The translations under genes and the position numbers were made by a program. DNA of 64,000 bases. Origin: Loripinus fragilis. Lineage: Eukaryota > Mollusca > Bivalvia > Lucinida > Lucinidae. The stretch lies in the NCBI GenBank assembly GCA_964019695.1, contig OZ026525.1:70982260-71046259 (forward strand), written 5' to 3'. How positions within the stretch are numbered: the stretch's first letter is position 1; each line of letters opens with the position of its first letter. Positions 1 to 10,933 of this stretch are shown here, in pieces. The notes under the pieces are model-generated. The model searched no databases. It was not told the DNA's origin and saw only the letters and a list, made by a program, of their open reading frames with translations.

Positions 1-412
1 TGGACTGCCCTCGGGCCAGGGCCTGGACTGCCGGGTTGATATGGCTCGAGCCGCAGGACAGCTATTTTTTTTTATTGTTGCCCCCCATTGTTTGTGCGAA
101 GATTTGTGTTTGTGTTTCGTTTTGCTTTGCATTACTTAGTGTCTTTTATTGCTTCCTCGGGAAGTAAGAGCAAGTTACTTGTCTTCACACAACCCTTACC
201 ATCTTTATCACAAAATATCTCGTGATGTGCAAGGTCTACACTGATGAAGGCGGTATAAAATCGTTGTACCATGTTCATACACCTGTACGGAAAATAATTT
301 GCTCGCTAAAGCTCGTGGATTATCTCCAAATGCAAACGGTCAACCCATGGTATAACTATTACTTAACTGTCTGCCTGATGTCTTGTGACTGTTGGTGTGC
401 TCTTGCTCTTAC
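1..412. other. No gene recognised
   Basis: The first 60 bases are GC-rich and the rest is AT-rich. A 70-codon open frame at 222-434 runs into the neighbouring inverted-repeat element and resembles no family known to me. I see no splice-bordered coding exon here. Confidence 0.5.
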
Positions 413-811
413 GAAGGCCAGAACTTTTTATTAGTTGATTTACGGGATTTTTTCAGATTTAGGGTCGGGGGACGAAAAAAAAAGCTCTGAAAATGACCAG
501 TTTCCTGGTCATTTTCAGCGCCTTTTTTAAATATCTTTTTTTAAAAAAACTGTAAAACTAGTAAGGTAAATCTAAATCTTTAAAAGTTTCATAATTTTCC
601 TAAAAATCTGGACAGGACAATCACTTTTAACAGTGTCACTCTCAAAATACACAGACAGAACCTCAAAAAAAATTTTCAAGGAAACTAATAATATTTAGAT
701 TCGGCTGAAATTTGAAAAAGGAATTTTAGAAATTAAATCTTTTTTTTTCTACTTTCTGAAAAATTACAGTAGGAGGGTTTGTAAATCAACGAATAAAAAA
801 TTCTGGCCTAA
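413..811. repeat. Foldback element, AAGGCCAGAA family (copy 1)
   Basis: The ends are inverted copies: AAGGCCAGAACTTTTTATTA near 414 and the reverse complement ending TTCTGGCCT at 809. Inside, GAAAATGACCAG is followed at once by CTGGTCATTTTC. A second copy lies at 19079-19376, next to the last zinc-finger exon. There is no coding capacity, so this is a non-autonomous MITE-like element. Confidence 0.7.
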
Positions 812-1760
812 TGGTTCCATGGGTTGACCTGCAGTGTGTGATTGTGGTGTATCCTGGCCATCATCATTTAATTTTATGTGTTAGTCATAGCTGCTATGTG
901 TTAGTCAAAGCTGCTAACATCTTAACCTTCGTACAAATAAATGCCAGACAGCAAAATGCGTTCCTATTTGAGCCGTGACATGTGATCTAAAAAAAACGTG
1001 GCATTTTGACAAGTGTAGACTCAGACAAACCTGTGCAGCCTAATTTTAAGCTTAGAAGCTCCAAATAAAATTTAGTCAGTAGCTTATTCAAGCGACTGGT
1101 AAAGACTCTGATCAAATTGCGCTTATGCGCAAGCTGATCTAAGGCTTTGCTGGTCGCACATACCACATTGTTGGAAATCTCATGTCGCGGCTCATTTGTC
1201 CTCAATAAACTGGAAACGATTGTGCTCAGACTTATCTGGTTGAGGGGTTACATGAACTCAACCCGATGCGAACTTCTGCAGGTAACGTTTGTGATAACGA
1301 AGATAAGGCAACATTGTCTAAACTTACAAGTACTTACTCGTACATTATTGTAGACGTTCTAATATTCAAAGCACTAGTCATGCTAGCAGTCTGCCTTAAA
1401 TGCCTAGACAAGATTCGAGGGTTAAAAGCGTAACAGTAATATTCAGGAAAGAAGTACACGTGTGTGTCAAATTAAAGTGCACAAACTTAAACAAAATCCT
1501 TAAAGTTTATGAAAAAAATAGACATTCATTTATTCTTCACTTAAATGTTATTCATTATAGGGAGTTAATACATGTTTAGGAAGACAAAAGCAAACCTTCA
1601 AATATTCACATTTTAATTATGGTGTTCACTGTTTTGCTAAGCAACCGATTAAAGTAGTAAAATACCAGTAGCACGCTCATTTTGGTGGTAACCATGGATA
1701 AAAGGAATGAATTTCTGATGTTATTATTAATGCTACTCAGAGACATCACATTTTTGTATA
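812..1760. other. Intergenic, one repeat relic
   Basis: Positions about 1006-1201 are a decayed copy of the repeat at 14287-14548; both share CCACATTGTTGGAAATC and the GCGCTTATGCGC-like centre. The remainder is AT-rich with no exon that I can support. Confidence 0.5.
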
Positions 1761-1960
1761 CAGTAAAATCAGTCTTAAGCGGCCACTAAAAATAAAACAA
1801 AAATTGGATTTCACGACTGATTATCGCTTAATGCAGGTAAAAAGTAGTGTAGAATGCTCAAAGAGAGCTTTCTGCAATACTTTCAACCTTCAATTATCTA
1901 CCATTTGTCTTTAAGACCGTTTTGTCTGTTTTAAGTGGCCGCTAAAGTCAGGCTTTACTG
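1761..1960. repeat. Foldback element B (copy 1), CAGTAAAACCTG ends
   Basis: It starts CAGTAAAATCAGTCTTAAGC and ends with the inverted counterpart GGCTTTACTG. The centre is an imperfect palindrome (AATGCTC/GAGAGC). Eight copies are present in the window: 1761, 10218, 20490, 22547, 28886, 43662, 52474 and 54025. Most are flanked by TA, as expected for pogo/Tc1-type MITEs. Confidence 0.75.
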
Positions 1961-3330
1961 AATATTGACTATAAAAAAAGTAATTTGCTAGTCTTTCTTT
2001 TATAACTAGACATTACAAAATGAAAAAAATGTCAATAAAATTTGTCAAGTTTATGAATTTCATAAAATGGGGGTGTAGAAGAGAAATATACAAAATTACA
2101 TAATTAAAAAGTCATATGTACTTCAAAAATAGTGATCAAGAAATACCACAATAATGAAATGCAGACAAGCTTGTAGCACCGCGAGGAAGAGCGACACAAC
2201 AATCACGAGACACAAGGACGACAAAACAGCAAAGCAACTATCTCTCTCGTCTCCTCTTCATGATGATCATAAACTAGAATGGACACCAAGCAACGCACAA
2301 CAAAGCATAGAACAATTAAAGAATCCCACATTTGGAGTAAGAATAAACAGCGAATCAACAACCGTAGAACCACCGCCTTAGCACGGACAGCAGCCTACGC
2401 TACCGGGGGCTTAGATATATTTTAATGGTACCAAATTTTTGCCCTAGATTTTGCTGTTGTTGAAGAACAAAATAATTTAAACTCGCATGGAGACTTTCTT
2501 ACTGTTGTAATGTATCGTCATAGAGAAACGATCTAATCAATTTGACACATGATGAAACAAAGAAAATGGATCATGACTCATAATAGCCAGAGCCTGAGCT
2601 AAAGAAAACCTCAAGTTTAGCCACGGTGGGCCCAGCTACAGATAAGCACAAGGCACCACACCACCGATTAAAGCTGAACGTCAGAGCCATCATTAAGTCC
2701 GAGGCCTGCCCCACTGTCGTGCAATTAAAGAGGAAACCATAGATATAAACCGTGATTGGGTTAAACATCCAGGCATGCAAACTTTTTTGCTACATGTAAC
2801 CTGATTTTCTATATCGCTGATTTATTCTTGTTTTGTTATGAGAGGGACTTTATGCTGTCTCTTTCGGATGATAAGCTGGCTGATATTATTGACGCTTTTG
2901 ACAATACATCCACATATTTGAATGGTATTTTTGGATGATATTTTAATAATTATTGTTTATTTTGACAATACGGTTAGTCAAATATACCCTTCAGAGCTCG
3001 ACATTAATAAAGCTAGCACTTCTGATACGAAATAAGCAGTTTTGGACTTGCATTTACTTATTTCTAATGATACTGTTTCTACCAAAGTTTTTCGATAAAT
3101 GTGACGATTTTGTTTTTGAAATCCGTTGGAGTGTAAATCTCTCAACGCATCTGATTCGTTCCAACTTAAATATCTCTTGTGCCAAGGGCTTTCGAAAATG
3201 GAGTTCTATGGTGACTCATTGTGTAAGTTAAAGAAGATTTTTGTCTCTAATATTTTTTCAGCGCAGTTTATTAAATAAAAAAATTTTGTCATAGCATTAA
3301 TGTATTGCAACAGACTGCATGCTTGGTGGT
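1961..3330. other. No gene recognised
   Basis: An open frame at 2154-2381 is hydrophilic, and its end (about 2360-2410) resembles the internal part of the repeat at 3331-3880. A frame at 2953-3231 ends in a finger-like string before a GTAAGT, but lacks the first cysteine and a proper acceptor. Neither is supported as an exon. Confidence 0.4.
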
Positions 3331-3880
3331 CAAAGTAAGTAAGGGTGCAAAGATCAGGAATCGATACAATCAAGTACCACACCTGACCCAGATTACCAAT
3401 GGGAATGTGACAAACTCATAGTTAGACACCACAAACGAGAGCCAAGAGGTCAGCCCTTTCCCAGCAGGTGACCACAAGGCACATATTAACAGACGCACAC
3501 AAAGGCATACCAATTACAAGACAGAAAAAAAACATAAAAGACCCACAAAAGAAGTACCGCCTTGGAACGGTCAGTAAAAAAAATATTGGAGGGCTTAAAC
3601 GGGTTTCACGGCAACGCCCTTACCCTTAATTTAGATGTGGATCAAGGCACATAGATATTTGGTTAGCTTGAAAGACCCCTAACTTATCAATGCATCATCT
3701 CCTAGAACATATAAATCAAAATATCACAAAGAGATAAAGCGAAGATAAGGATTCAACAGTAAATAAAACTGAATAACACAGCAAAAGAAATCCAACAGGT
3801 AAACCCCATTGGTTCCGACAAACAGCCAAAGCATCAGGCCCCTACCATCTCATCAATAGGTAAGTCTTTATGTCGGAACC
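3331..3880 (-). repeat. Dispersed repeat E, inverted copy
   Basis: About 550 bp that match 5743-6279 in reverse complement almost end to end. Shared landmarks are CAAAGTAAGTAAGGGTGCAA, ATCAGGAATCGATACAATCA and GACAAACAGCCAAAGCATCA. Shorter pieces in + orientation occur at 3981-4175, 6559-6600, 6748-6866, 7384-7625 and 7629-7760. No transposase or reverse transcriptase frame is visible. Confidence 0.75.
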
Positions 3881-5742
3881 GTCATATAGTCTGAATTCCG
3901 TCATAGAGTCTGAGACCCAACCCTTGTTGGCAACATTGCTTTCCTCTTTAATTGCACGCCTGCGGGTCGGACTTCAGACACTATGACGGTTCCGACTTAA
4001 GACTTATATTAAGATGGTATGGTTGGGGTCTGATGCTTTGGTTGATGTCAGGCCCACGGGGGTTTTAACTTTAACTATTCGATTTCTTTTGCTCCGGTAT
4101 TCAGTTTTATGTACTGTTGAGTTCTTATCTTATCTTTGTTTTTGTTTTCTTTTTATATCTTGATTTATTAGTCCGGAATCCAAATTCCAGGAAGTGTTAA
4201 AATTTTGGTTTATCCTACATGATCTTGGCCAGAAGATTTGATGCATTATTACGAAAGATTAATAAGAATCCAGCATGAGTTTGAGAGTGGGATAGAAAAA
4301 TCCATCTCAAGGATCACGATTGACATCACGAGGCTATCCAATTCTTACATGAATAATGGATCATTTTTCGCTCACCACTAAATATCTCATTTTATATTAT
4401 AAAAACATGAAAAAAGACCACCAGAAAATCCTAACCCTGAATATGCTGGGATGCGACATAGGACGTCATTTTATCATTACAATGCGTCACGGATCGACGT
4501 GCGGCCAGCGTGTGGTCGACGTGCGGCTGTTCGTTTTTGTGTTGCCTGCGAAGCAATGTCGACTTATACATATTGTTATAAACTGTCAAAATCTGTCTGT
4601 TGCCAGCTCATAACACAAACTCACTTTTTTACTCCTGATGATTATATTTTACACAACAACTTCCTATTGGGTGTATATTACAATAGGCTATTCAGATTAC
4701 TGATATGACCTTGGAGTCAAATGCCAGGGTCACATATACTAAAATCTGTCTCAATGCGACTTATTCTTTCATTATTTGACCAAGCGTGTTTATATATTTG
4801 GCACAATGATTGTCTTAGCATTAATATCAACCTTCTTGGCATACTCAACAAACAACTCTACATAATAAATGGAGTTCGAATCTGCCTGCCTTACGGCCAC
4901 TCCAGACTTTCATTTTTGATAGAGAGTGTTCATATTTGGCACAATGATTGCCAATTGTGTGTAGATCGCTATGAGTCAACATACTATAATGTGCACGAAC
5001 CAGGGTAAATACTAAATGTAGATTGTGCCAGGAGGAATGTGCAGAAAACAAATTAGTCATTTCCTGCAGAATGTTGCATAATTGGATCATTAAACTCGTA
5101 TAATTATCATATTGTTTTCTTTAAAGTAAATTTTGTAATTTTGTTTGAATTGCATGAGTGCTTGCAGCATGGTCACTGATAAAGCTCTGCGAAGCTTCAC
5201 CTTACGCGTACGATCAAAATAATGCTGATATTAAATGATCAGAACATGTTTTGCATACCAGTGTCTTTACAATGTTACAATGTATAAGTATGCAAAATTG
5301 GTCAAAGTATAATGTGCGCTTCACGACTTCTAAGTATTTTCACTTCGAGACCTTGACTGGCCAAAATGGTGCTCAGCAAAGCCAACATTTTCATTAACTG
5401 ACACCTACTGGCTGGGACTGATGTTCAGCAAATCCTCGTCCATCAAAAAGGCTGTTATGCATGACAGTGGTAAGACAATGTTGACATGCATACGTATGTA
5501 AAAATTGATCAATATAATACTAATAAGTGTTGAACCAAATGATATATTATATCATTTGGTTCAAGAGTTAAAAGCATTTTTACTATCTGGTAACGGACAG
5601 ACAGACAGATAGATGGACTCACAAAGTGATTATAGTGCACACCTGAGGTTCATGCAATCGCTAGCAATAGGAAAATGCCATTGGACTCAAAAGTCAAAGT
5701 CAAATATACTTAAAATCTGTAATAATCTGTTTGCGGGTTGAT
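3881..5742. other. Spacer between the inverted E repeats
   Basis: It contains a + fragment of repeat E (3981-4175) and a piece of the GATAGAAAAATC element family (about 4255-4550) that recurs at 55199-55450. It also has several copies of a loose motif, CACAATGATTGCC. No exon is supported. Confidence 0.5.
5530..5564. repeat. Perfect 17-bp palindrome
   Basis: The arms TTGAACCAAATGATATA and TATATCATTTGGTTCAA are exact reverse complements separated by one base. The structure is cruciform- or hairpin-capable and stands alone, without other recognisable element ends. Confidence 0.85.
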
Positions 5743-6279
5743 GGTTCCGACTTAAAGACTTATCTATTCATGAGATGGTAGGGGCCTGATGCTTTGGCTG
5801 TTTGTCAGGCCCACCGGGGTTTACCTGTTGGATTTCTTTTGCTCCGATTTTCAGTTTTATTGACTGTTGAGTCCTTATCTTTGCTTAATCTCTTTGTTAT
5901 ATCTTGATTAATATGTTTTAGGAGATGATGCATTGATAAGTCAGGGGTCTTTCATGCAAACCAAGTATCTATGTGTCTTGGTCCACATCTGAATTAAGGG
6001 TAAGGTTGGCGCCGTTAAACCGGTTTAAGCCCTCGAGTAAAATATTTTACTGACCGTTTCAATGTGGATCTTTTATGTTTTTGTTCTGTCTTGTGTTTGC
6101 TATGTCTTTGAGCGCGTCTGTTGATATGTGCTTTGCGGTCAACTGCTGGGAAAGGGCTGACCTCTTGGCTCTCGTTTGTGGTGTCTAACTGTGAGTTTGT
6201 CACTTTCCCATTGGTATCCTGGGTCAGGTGTGGTACTTGATTGTATCGATTCCTGATCTTTGCACCCTTACTTACTTTG
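5743..6279 (+). repeat. Dispersed repeat E, direct copy
   Basis: Reverse complement of 3331-3880 over about 540 bp, about 1.86 kb away. It includes the strings GGGGCCTGATGCTTTGGCTG and GTGGTACTTGATTGTATCGA. The 62-codon antisense frame at 6015-6203 is repeat sequence, not a gene. Confidence 0.75.
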
Positions 6280-8104
6280 CAGCGTAAAATCCTCTTTCAT
6301 GAGGAAATTCATATTTAGCACAGTGATTGCCAATAGTATGCCAATTACAAGGAGGTTCCAGATTACTTATATGCGTCAAAGGTCAAGGTTACTTATACTA
6401 AAACCTGTTTATGGCTCGTAGCTTAAATTCCTCTTTTATATTTTAGACGACTGTGTTTAATTTTGGCACAGCGATTGCCTTTTTGTGTAGGTAATAATAA
6501 AGGAAGGTAGAAATGAACTTAAGGTCAAAAGCCAAGATCATATATTCTTTAAGTCTTTAAGTGGTACTTGATTGTATCGATTCCTGATCTTTGCAACCTT
6601 ACTTACTTTGTCTAACAGCTTCTAAAGTGGAATCCGTGTTCATTTTAATATCAAGGGAGTTCATATGAGACAAAATGATTGCCTATGATGAACGTTTAGA
6701 TCACTGTTTGGATCTTGGAGTAAAAGGTCAAAATTAAATATGTTTCCATATCTAGGGGTCTTTCGTGCAAACCAAACATCTATGTGTCTTGATCCACAGC
6801 TGAACTAAGGGTGAGGTTGGCGCGCCGTGAAACCGATTTAAGCCCTCCAGTAAAATATTTTACTATAGGGATCACACATGGTTGTTCATGCATTAACATT
6901 TGCTTGGTCCCGAGAATGCTGTTTGAACACGAGGCCGATAGGCCGAGTGTTCAACATCATCCCAGGGACACGGAGAGTGTTAATGCAATGAAACAAACAT
7001 GTGTGATCGTTATTCTTGCATATTTTACCTTATTCCAGCCCAATTCGCTCTGAAATCGCTCCTAAACATTAAATTGTCCATTTTCTTACACTGGATTCTC
7101 CAAACAAAATGGCGTCGGCTGTGTACTTTCAAACGTCATAACGTCGTCACAACGTCATAACCGTACACAACGTTTTCGTGAACAAAAACATCGACGAAAT
7201 GATCAGTCTGATCCGCAATGCTTTCCGTATATAACGTCATGCAAATAATGCATGTCTCATTTTAAGCATTTTCAAGTTCAGACCCATGTTCAAACAGCAC
7301 GTGAATCTCCTGATTTGAACATGGATTTTTGTTCATTTGTTAATGGGTGTAAACAGCTATACAAATAGACATCAATGCAAGAATAACCGTTCCAAGGCGG
7401 TATCTCTTTTGTGGATTATATGTGTTATTTATGATTTGTGTTTGTCATGCTTTCGCGTATGTTCATTGCTGCCTTGTGTTCAGCTAAAGAAAAAGGGCTC
7501 ACCTTTTGGCTCTTGTTTGTAATGTTTATTGTGATTTTATTACTTTCCCATTTGGTATCCCAGGACAGGCGTGGTACTTGATTTTATCGATTCCTGATCC
7601 TTGCTGTCTTTCTTACTTTGTATGTTCTAGGAGATGATGCATGGATAAGTTAGGGGTCTTTAATGCAAACCAAACATCTATATATCCTGATCCGTAAATA
7701 GCCGTGAAACCGGTTAAAGCCCTCCAGTAAAATAATTTTACTGACCATTCCAAGACAGTGCTTCTTTTGTGGATCAGTTATTGTTATTTCTGTCTTGATT
7801 TTGTATGCTTTCGTGCGTGTCGGTTTGTTGATGAGTTTTGACTGAGTTATAGCCCTTTTTTACTTAGATTTTGGCTAAATTGTGGTTTACGTCCAATTAC
7901 TTTTGAATGGATGCAACAATTTTATTCAAATTTTACAGAATAGTATAGCATCATGACATAACAGGTCAAGTTCTAATTTGGGGGTCATTTGCAAATTTTT
8001 GACTGAGTCATGGCCCTTATTTGAATTAGGTTTAGGTTAATTCATAAGGTTTATTGGCTTTTTTGTTGATTAAATTTCACATTTCTCTAAAACTTTTATA
8101 TCGG
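6280..8104. other. Repeat fragments, no gene
   Basis: Broken pieces of repeat E occur at 6559-6600, 6748-6866, 7384-7625 and 7629-7760. Around 6868-7015 there is a separate inverted motif (GATCACACATG at one end, CATGTGTGATC at the other). No reading frame resembles a known protein. Confidence 0.5.
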
Positions 8105-8816
8105 ACAACCTCTCACTATCGGCCAGGATTACTCAGTGCCTGTAGATAAGCATGACAGAGATTTAATTTTTACCCCATCCCCTGATCCTTTAGGTGTGGT
8201 CAAAGGTAAAAAATTAATTCTCGCAATAACCCACTCAGTTGTCAATATTTTTTCACTGACATTTCGCATGTAGACAGAGGTACAATGAATATGAAACACA
8301 TCAAATGTGATTTTAGATCGAAGGCCTAGGTCCGACCCCTGGGATGGGGCAGAGGCCAAAATTCAACTTTTTCAGAATTTTGGCATGTTGCATATCAATT
8401 AAGAGGAATGACGCATGTAGCAACATGGTAGCAAATGTTTTTTTCCTGCAGACCCCCCCACACCCGACCCTGGGGGTGTGGTCGAAAGGTCTAAATTCAA
8501 CTTTACCAGAAACTGGTCATGTTGCATATCAAATGAAATGGAATCACAAATGCAGCAACATGGTAGTAAATATTTTGCTGCAGACCCCCCTCCCTAGCCC
8601 TGGTCTGGGATCAAAAGGTCACAATTCAACTTTTTCAGATCATGGTCATGGTGCATATCAAATTTAAGGGATGACGCATGCAGCAACATGATAGCTAATA
8701 TTTTTACCCGCAGAACCCCCCCCCCCCTCCTTCAAACAAAATTTCAACTGTTTCAGAACACTGTCATGTTTATATCAAATTGAATGGAATCGCGAAGGCG
8801 TAGCCATCTCGCATAT
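8105..8816 (+). repeat. About 130-bp tandem repeat cluster next to gap
   Basis: CATGTTGCATATCAAAT-type blocks followed by GCAACATGGTAG and a C-rich GCAGACCCCCC tract recur about four times. The same sequence in opposite orientation lies at 34750-35550. The frames here simply read the repeat. Confidence 0.7.
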
Positions 8817-9016
8817 NNNNNNNNNNNNNNNNNNNNNNNNNNNNNNNNNNNNNNNNNNNNNNNNNNNNNNNNNNNNNNNNNNNNNNNNNNNNNNNNNNNN
8901 NNNNNNNNNNNNNNNNNNNNNNNNNNNNNNNNNNNNNNNNNNNNNNNNNNNNNNNNNNNNNNNNNNNNNNNNNNNNNNNNNNNNNNNNNNNNNNNNNNNN
9001 NNNNNNNNNNNNNNNN
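8817..9016. other. Assembly gap (200 N)
   Basis: Exactly 200 N, so probably a placeholder. The right edge is a poly-C run (9017-9046) and the left flank is the C-rich repeat cluster. The break is probably a repeat or homopolymer failure of assembly. Confidence 0.98.
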
Positions 9017-10217
9017 CCCCCTCCCCCCCCCCCCCCCCCCCCCCCCTGACGAAAAACCTGGATCCGCGCATGGAAAGCAAGGTGTACATGGGATAGCATG
9101 GTGTTCAAATAGCAGTGCAAAGACTAGCATGTGCATCCGCTGTAAAAGAGTGAGTCAGCCTCAAATCACGAAAGACAGATTTTCTCATGTAATGGCTTTT
9201 CCATGGTCAAGCGACCGAAGATGACAAAGTACGGGAATCTGGTTCTACATCGATTGCCATTATCATAATCTTAGAATGCTAACAGCCTAACACCGAGCTT
9301 TATTGGGTCCGAGCTAACACGTAAGGGGGTTGTGCTAACAAGCTGAGCATGTTATATCGCCACAAGGATAACGAGGTATGATGAAGACTCGAACCAACCA
9401 GCCTATGCAGAAATATAGGTGTTCATACAAAGCTTTTAAATGGAGTTTAAGCATTCGCAAAAACGTAAGTTGTGGGTCTTTTTACAATATGAAGGCAGAT
9501 AATTGTACTACTCTGATTCATGAGAGTTCTGCGTGCCAGTTGTTCATACATTGTATTTCATATTTAGAAGTCGCCATTTTCATTTTCAGTTTTCATTCCA
9601 AATCAATGAGTGTACGCGTACGTCTAACCTGTAGGACTGAATGTACGAATATGTATTGTCTTGTCTACTTCTATGCTGCATTTTCGAGGGTTCTAAGAAA
9701 ATAAGAATCTACATCAAAACCAAAAACGAAAGCTTCGATATACATTGCTAGAGGTAGCCGTCGGTAGTGAACAGAAGTTGTATTGTATGATTCCATCAAG
9801 ACAATTGTCATAGAACAAGTCCGACGTGACACCTCTTCGGTAAAGCAGGCCTATGTGAAGTTGGCCTGTAACCGGGTGATATCGCCGTGTATATCGCACA
9901 TTGCATGTGAGTCGGTTGAAACGGCAAATCCGGACTTTTATGTTTGGTTGTTTATTTTCAATCTTTCACCATGCTATAAAGAATGTTAGTTTAATTGAAA
10001 ATACTGATCAGACATTCAGCCTGTAATTAGGCTAAAAGGATTAACAGAAATTCCTCCCTCTTTGGCAATTTTCGCATGTTTTTGGTCCCGTTTTTCTATC
10101 TTCAGAATTTCATTTTATTAGTTCGTACAGTCCCGTTTCTCAGAAAAATAATTTTTATTAGTTCGTACACAGCGAAAAATAATTATTTTTTACTGTACGA
10201 ACTAATACAAGATTTAC
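9017..10217. other. No gene recognised
   Basis: After the poly-C edge the sequence is unique-looking. Around 10120-10206, TTAGTTCGTACA and TGTACGAACTAA form a small inverted repeat that abuts element B copy 2. A frame at 9378-9704 has a finger-like string before GTAAGT but lacks paired Cys/His. Confidence 0.45.
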
Positions 10218-10424
10218 CAGTAAAATCTGTCTTAAGCGGCCACTCAAAAGGAAGACCAAAACTTTAATTTCAAGACCGCTTATGGCTTAATGCAGGTCAA
10301 AAGTTTTGCAGAATGCTCCAAGAGAGCATTCTACAATACTTTCGACCTTCATTTAGCTAACTTTTGTCTTTAAGACCTTTGTTTTTGTCTATTTTTGAGT
10401 GGCTGCTTAGGTCAGGTTTTACTG
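10218..10424. repeat. Foldback element B (copy 2)
   Basis: Ends CAGTAAAATCTGTCTTAAGC and GTCAGGTTTTACTG. The central palindrome is AGAATGCTCC/AGAGCATTCT. Confidence 0.75.
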
Positions 10425-10499
10425 TACAGGTGAGAAAATGTTCACAATTTTAGACTCAAATTTTAACTATGTTGACTTACAATATTTTACCTGCAATTA

Positions 10500-10745
10500 T
10501 GCTAAGGCCAAATAGAAAAATAAGTGTGTACCGAGTAACAGGTCTGAAAAATGTAGGTAATGTAGGCGCACATTGTTTTTTTCTTCTGGAAAAAATATAA
10601 TTATATGCATTTTGAAAGGCCTTTTTGCCTTTCAAAATGCATAAAATTTTATTTTTTCCAGAAAACCTGAAAAAAATTCTAGGTTTCACCAGTAAATTTA
10701 GGCAGGGTCGGGCTACCCTAAACATAGTTTTTTTTATATGGCCTT
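10500..10745. repeat. Foldback element with CTAAGGCC ends
   Basis: Ends CTAAGGCC and GGCCTTAG. The centre is GCATTTTGAAAGGC followed by GCCTTTCAAAATGC. It sits between two diverged direct copies of a roughly 75-bp flank (about 10425-10500 and 10750-10830), 105 bp upstream of the first finger exon. Confidence 0.7.
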
Positions 10746-10849
10746 AGATTTACAGGTAAGAAAATATTAACAATTTTAGGCTCAAATTTTAACTATTTTG
10801 GCTTACGATATTTTACATGCAATTATGCTGACAAGGTATGTTGTTTCAG

Positions 10850-10933
10850 GTATCAAGGCCTTTATGTGTACTATCTGTAGTAAGGGTTGTGCCACGAAGA
10901 GTGAACTGAAGAGACATGTCATGTATCATGGAG
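10850..10933 (+). CDS. Zinc-finger exon, unit 1 of array
   Basis: 84 nt, phase 1 to phase 1. The acceptor TTGTTTCAG has a proper pyrimidine tract and the donor is GAG/GTTAGT. It encodes a finger of form C-x2-C-x12-H-x3-H, with the core CSKGCATKSELKRHVMYH. It is the only unit of the array with a strong acceptor, so it is the likely ancestral exon. Read-through past the donor meets TAG at once (10936-10938), so it must be spliced to be useful. Confidence 0.88.

Noticed and set aside
2154..2381. 75-codon frame with CRQACSTARKSDTTITRH
   Set aside because: One His only, and the 3' part matches dispersed repeat E sequence. No splice borders.
3140..3231. Finger-like exon end (CAKGFRKWSSMVTH followed by GTAAGT)
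   Set aside because: The spacing from one Cys to His is right, but the partner Cys is Asn, there is no second His, and no acceptor with a pyrimidine tract was found upstream.
9405..9470. Finger-like string YRCSYKAFKWSLSIRKN before GTAAGT
   Set aside because: It lacks the second Cys and both His residues. It is probably chance, though it could be a dead finger exon of the same gene.
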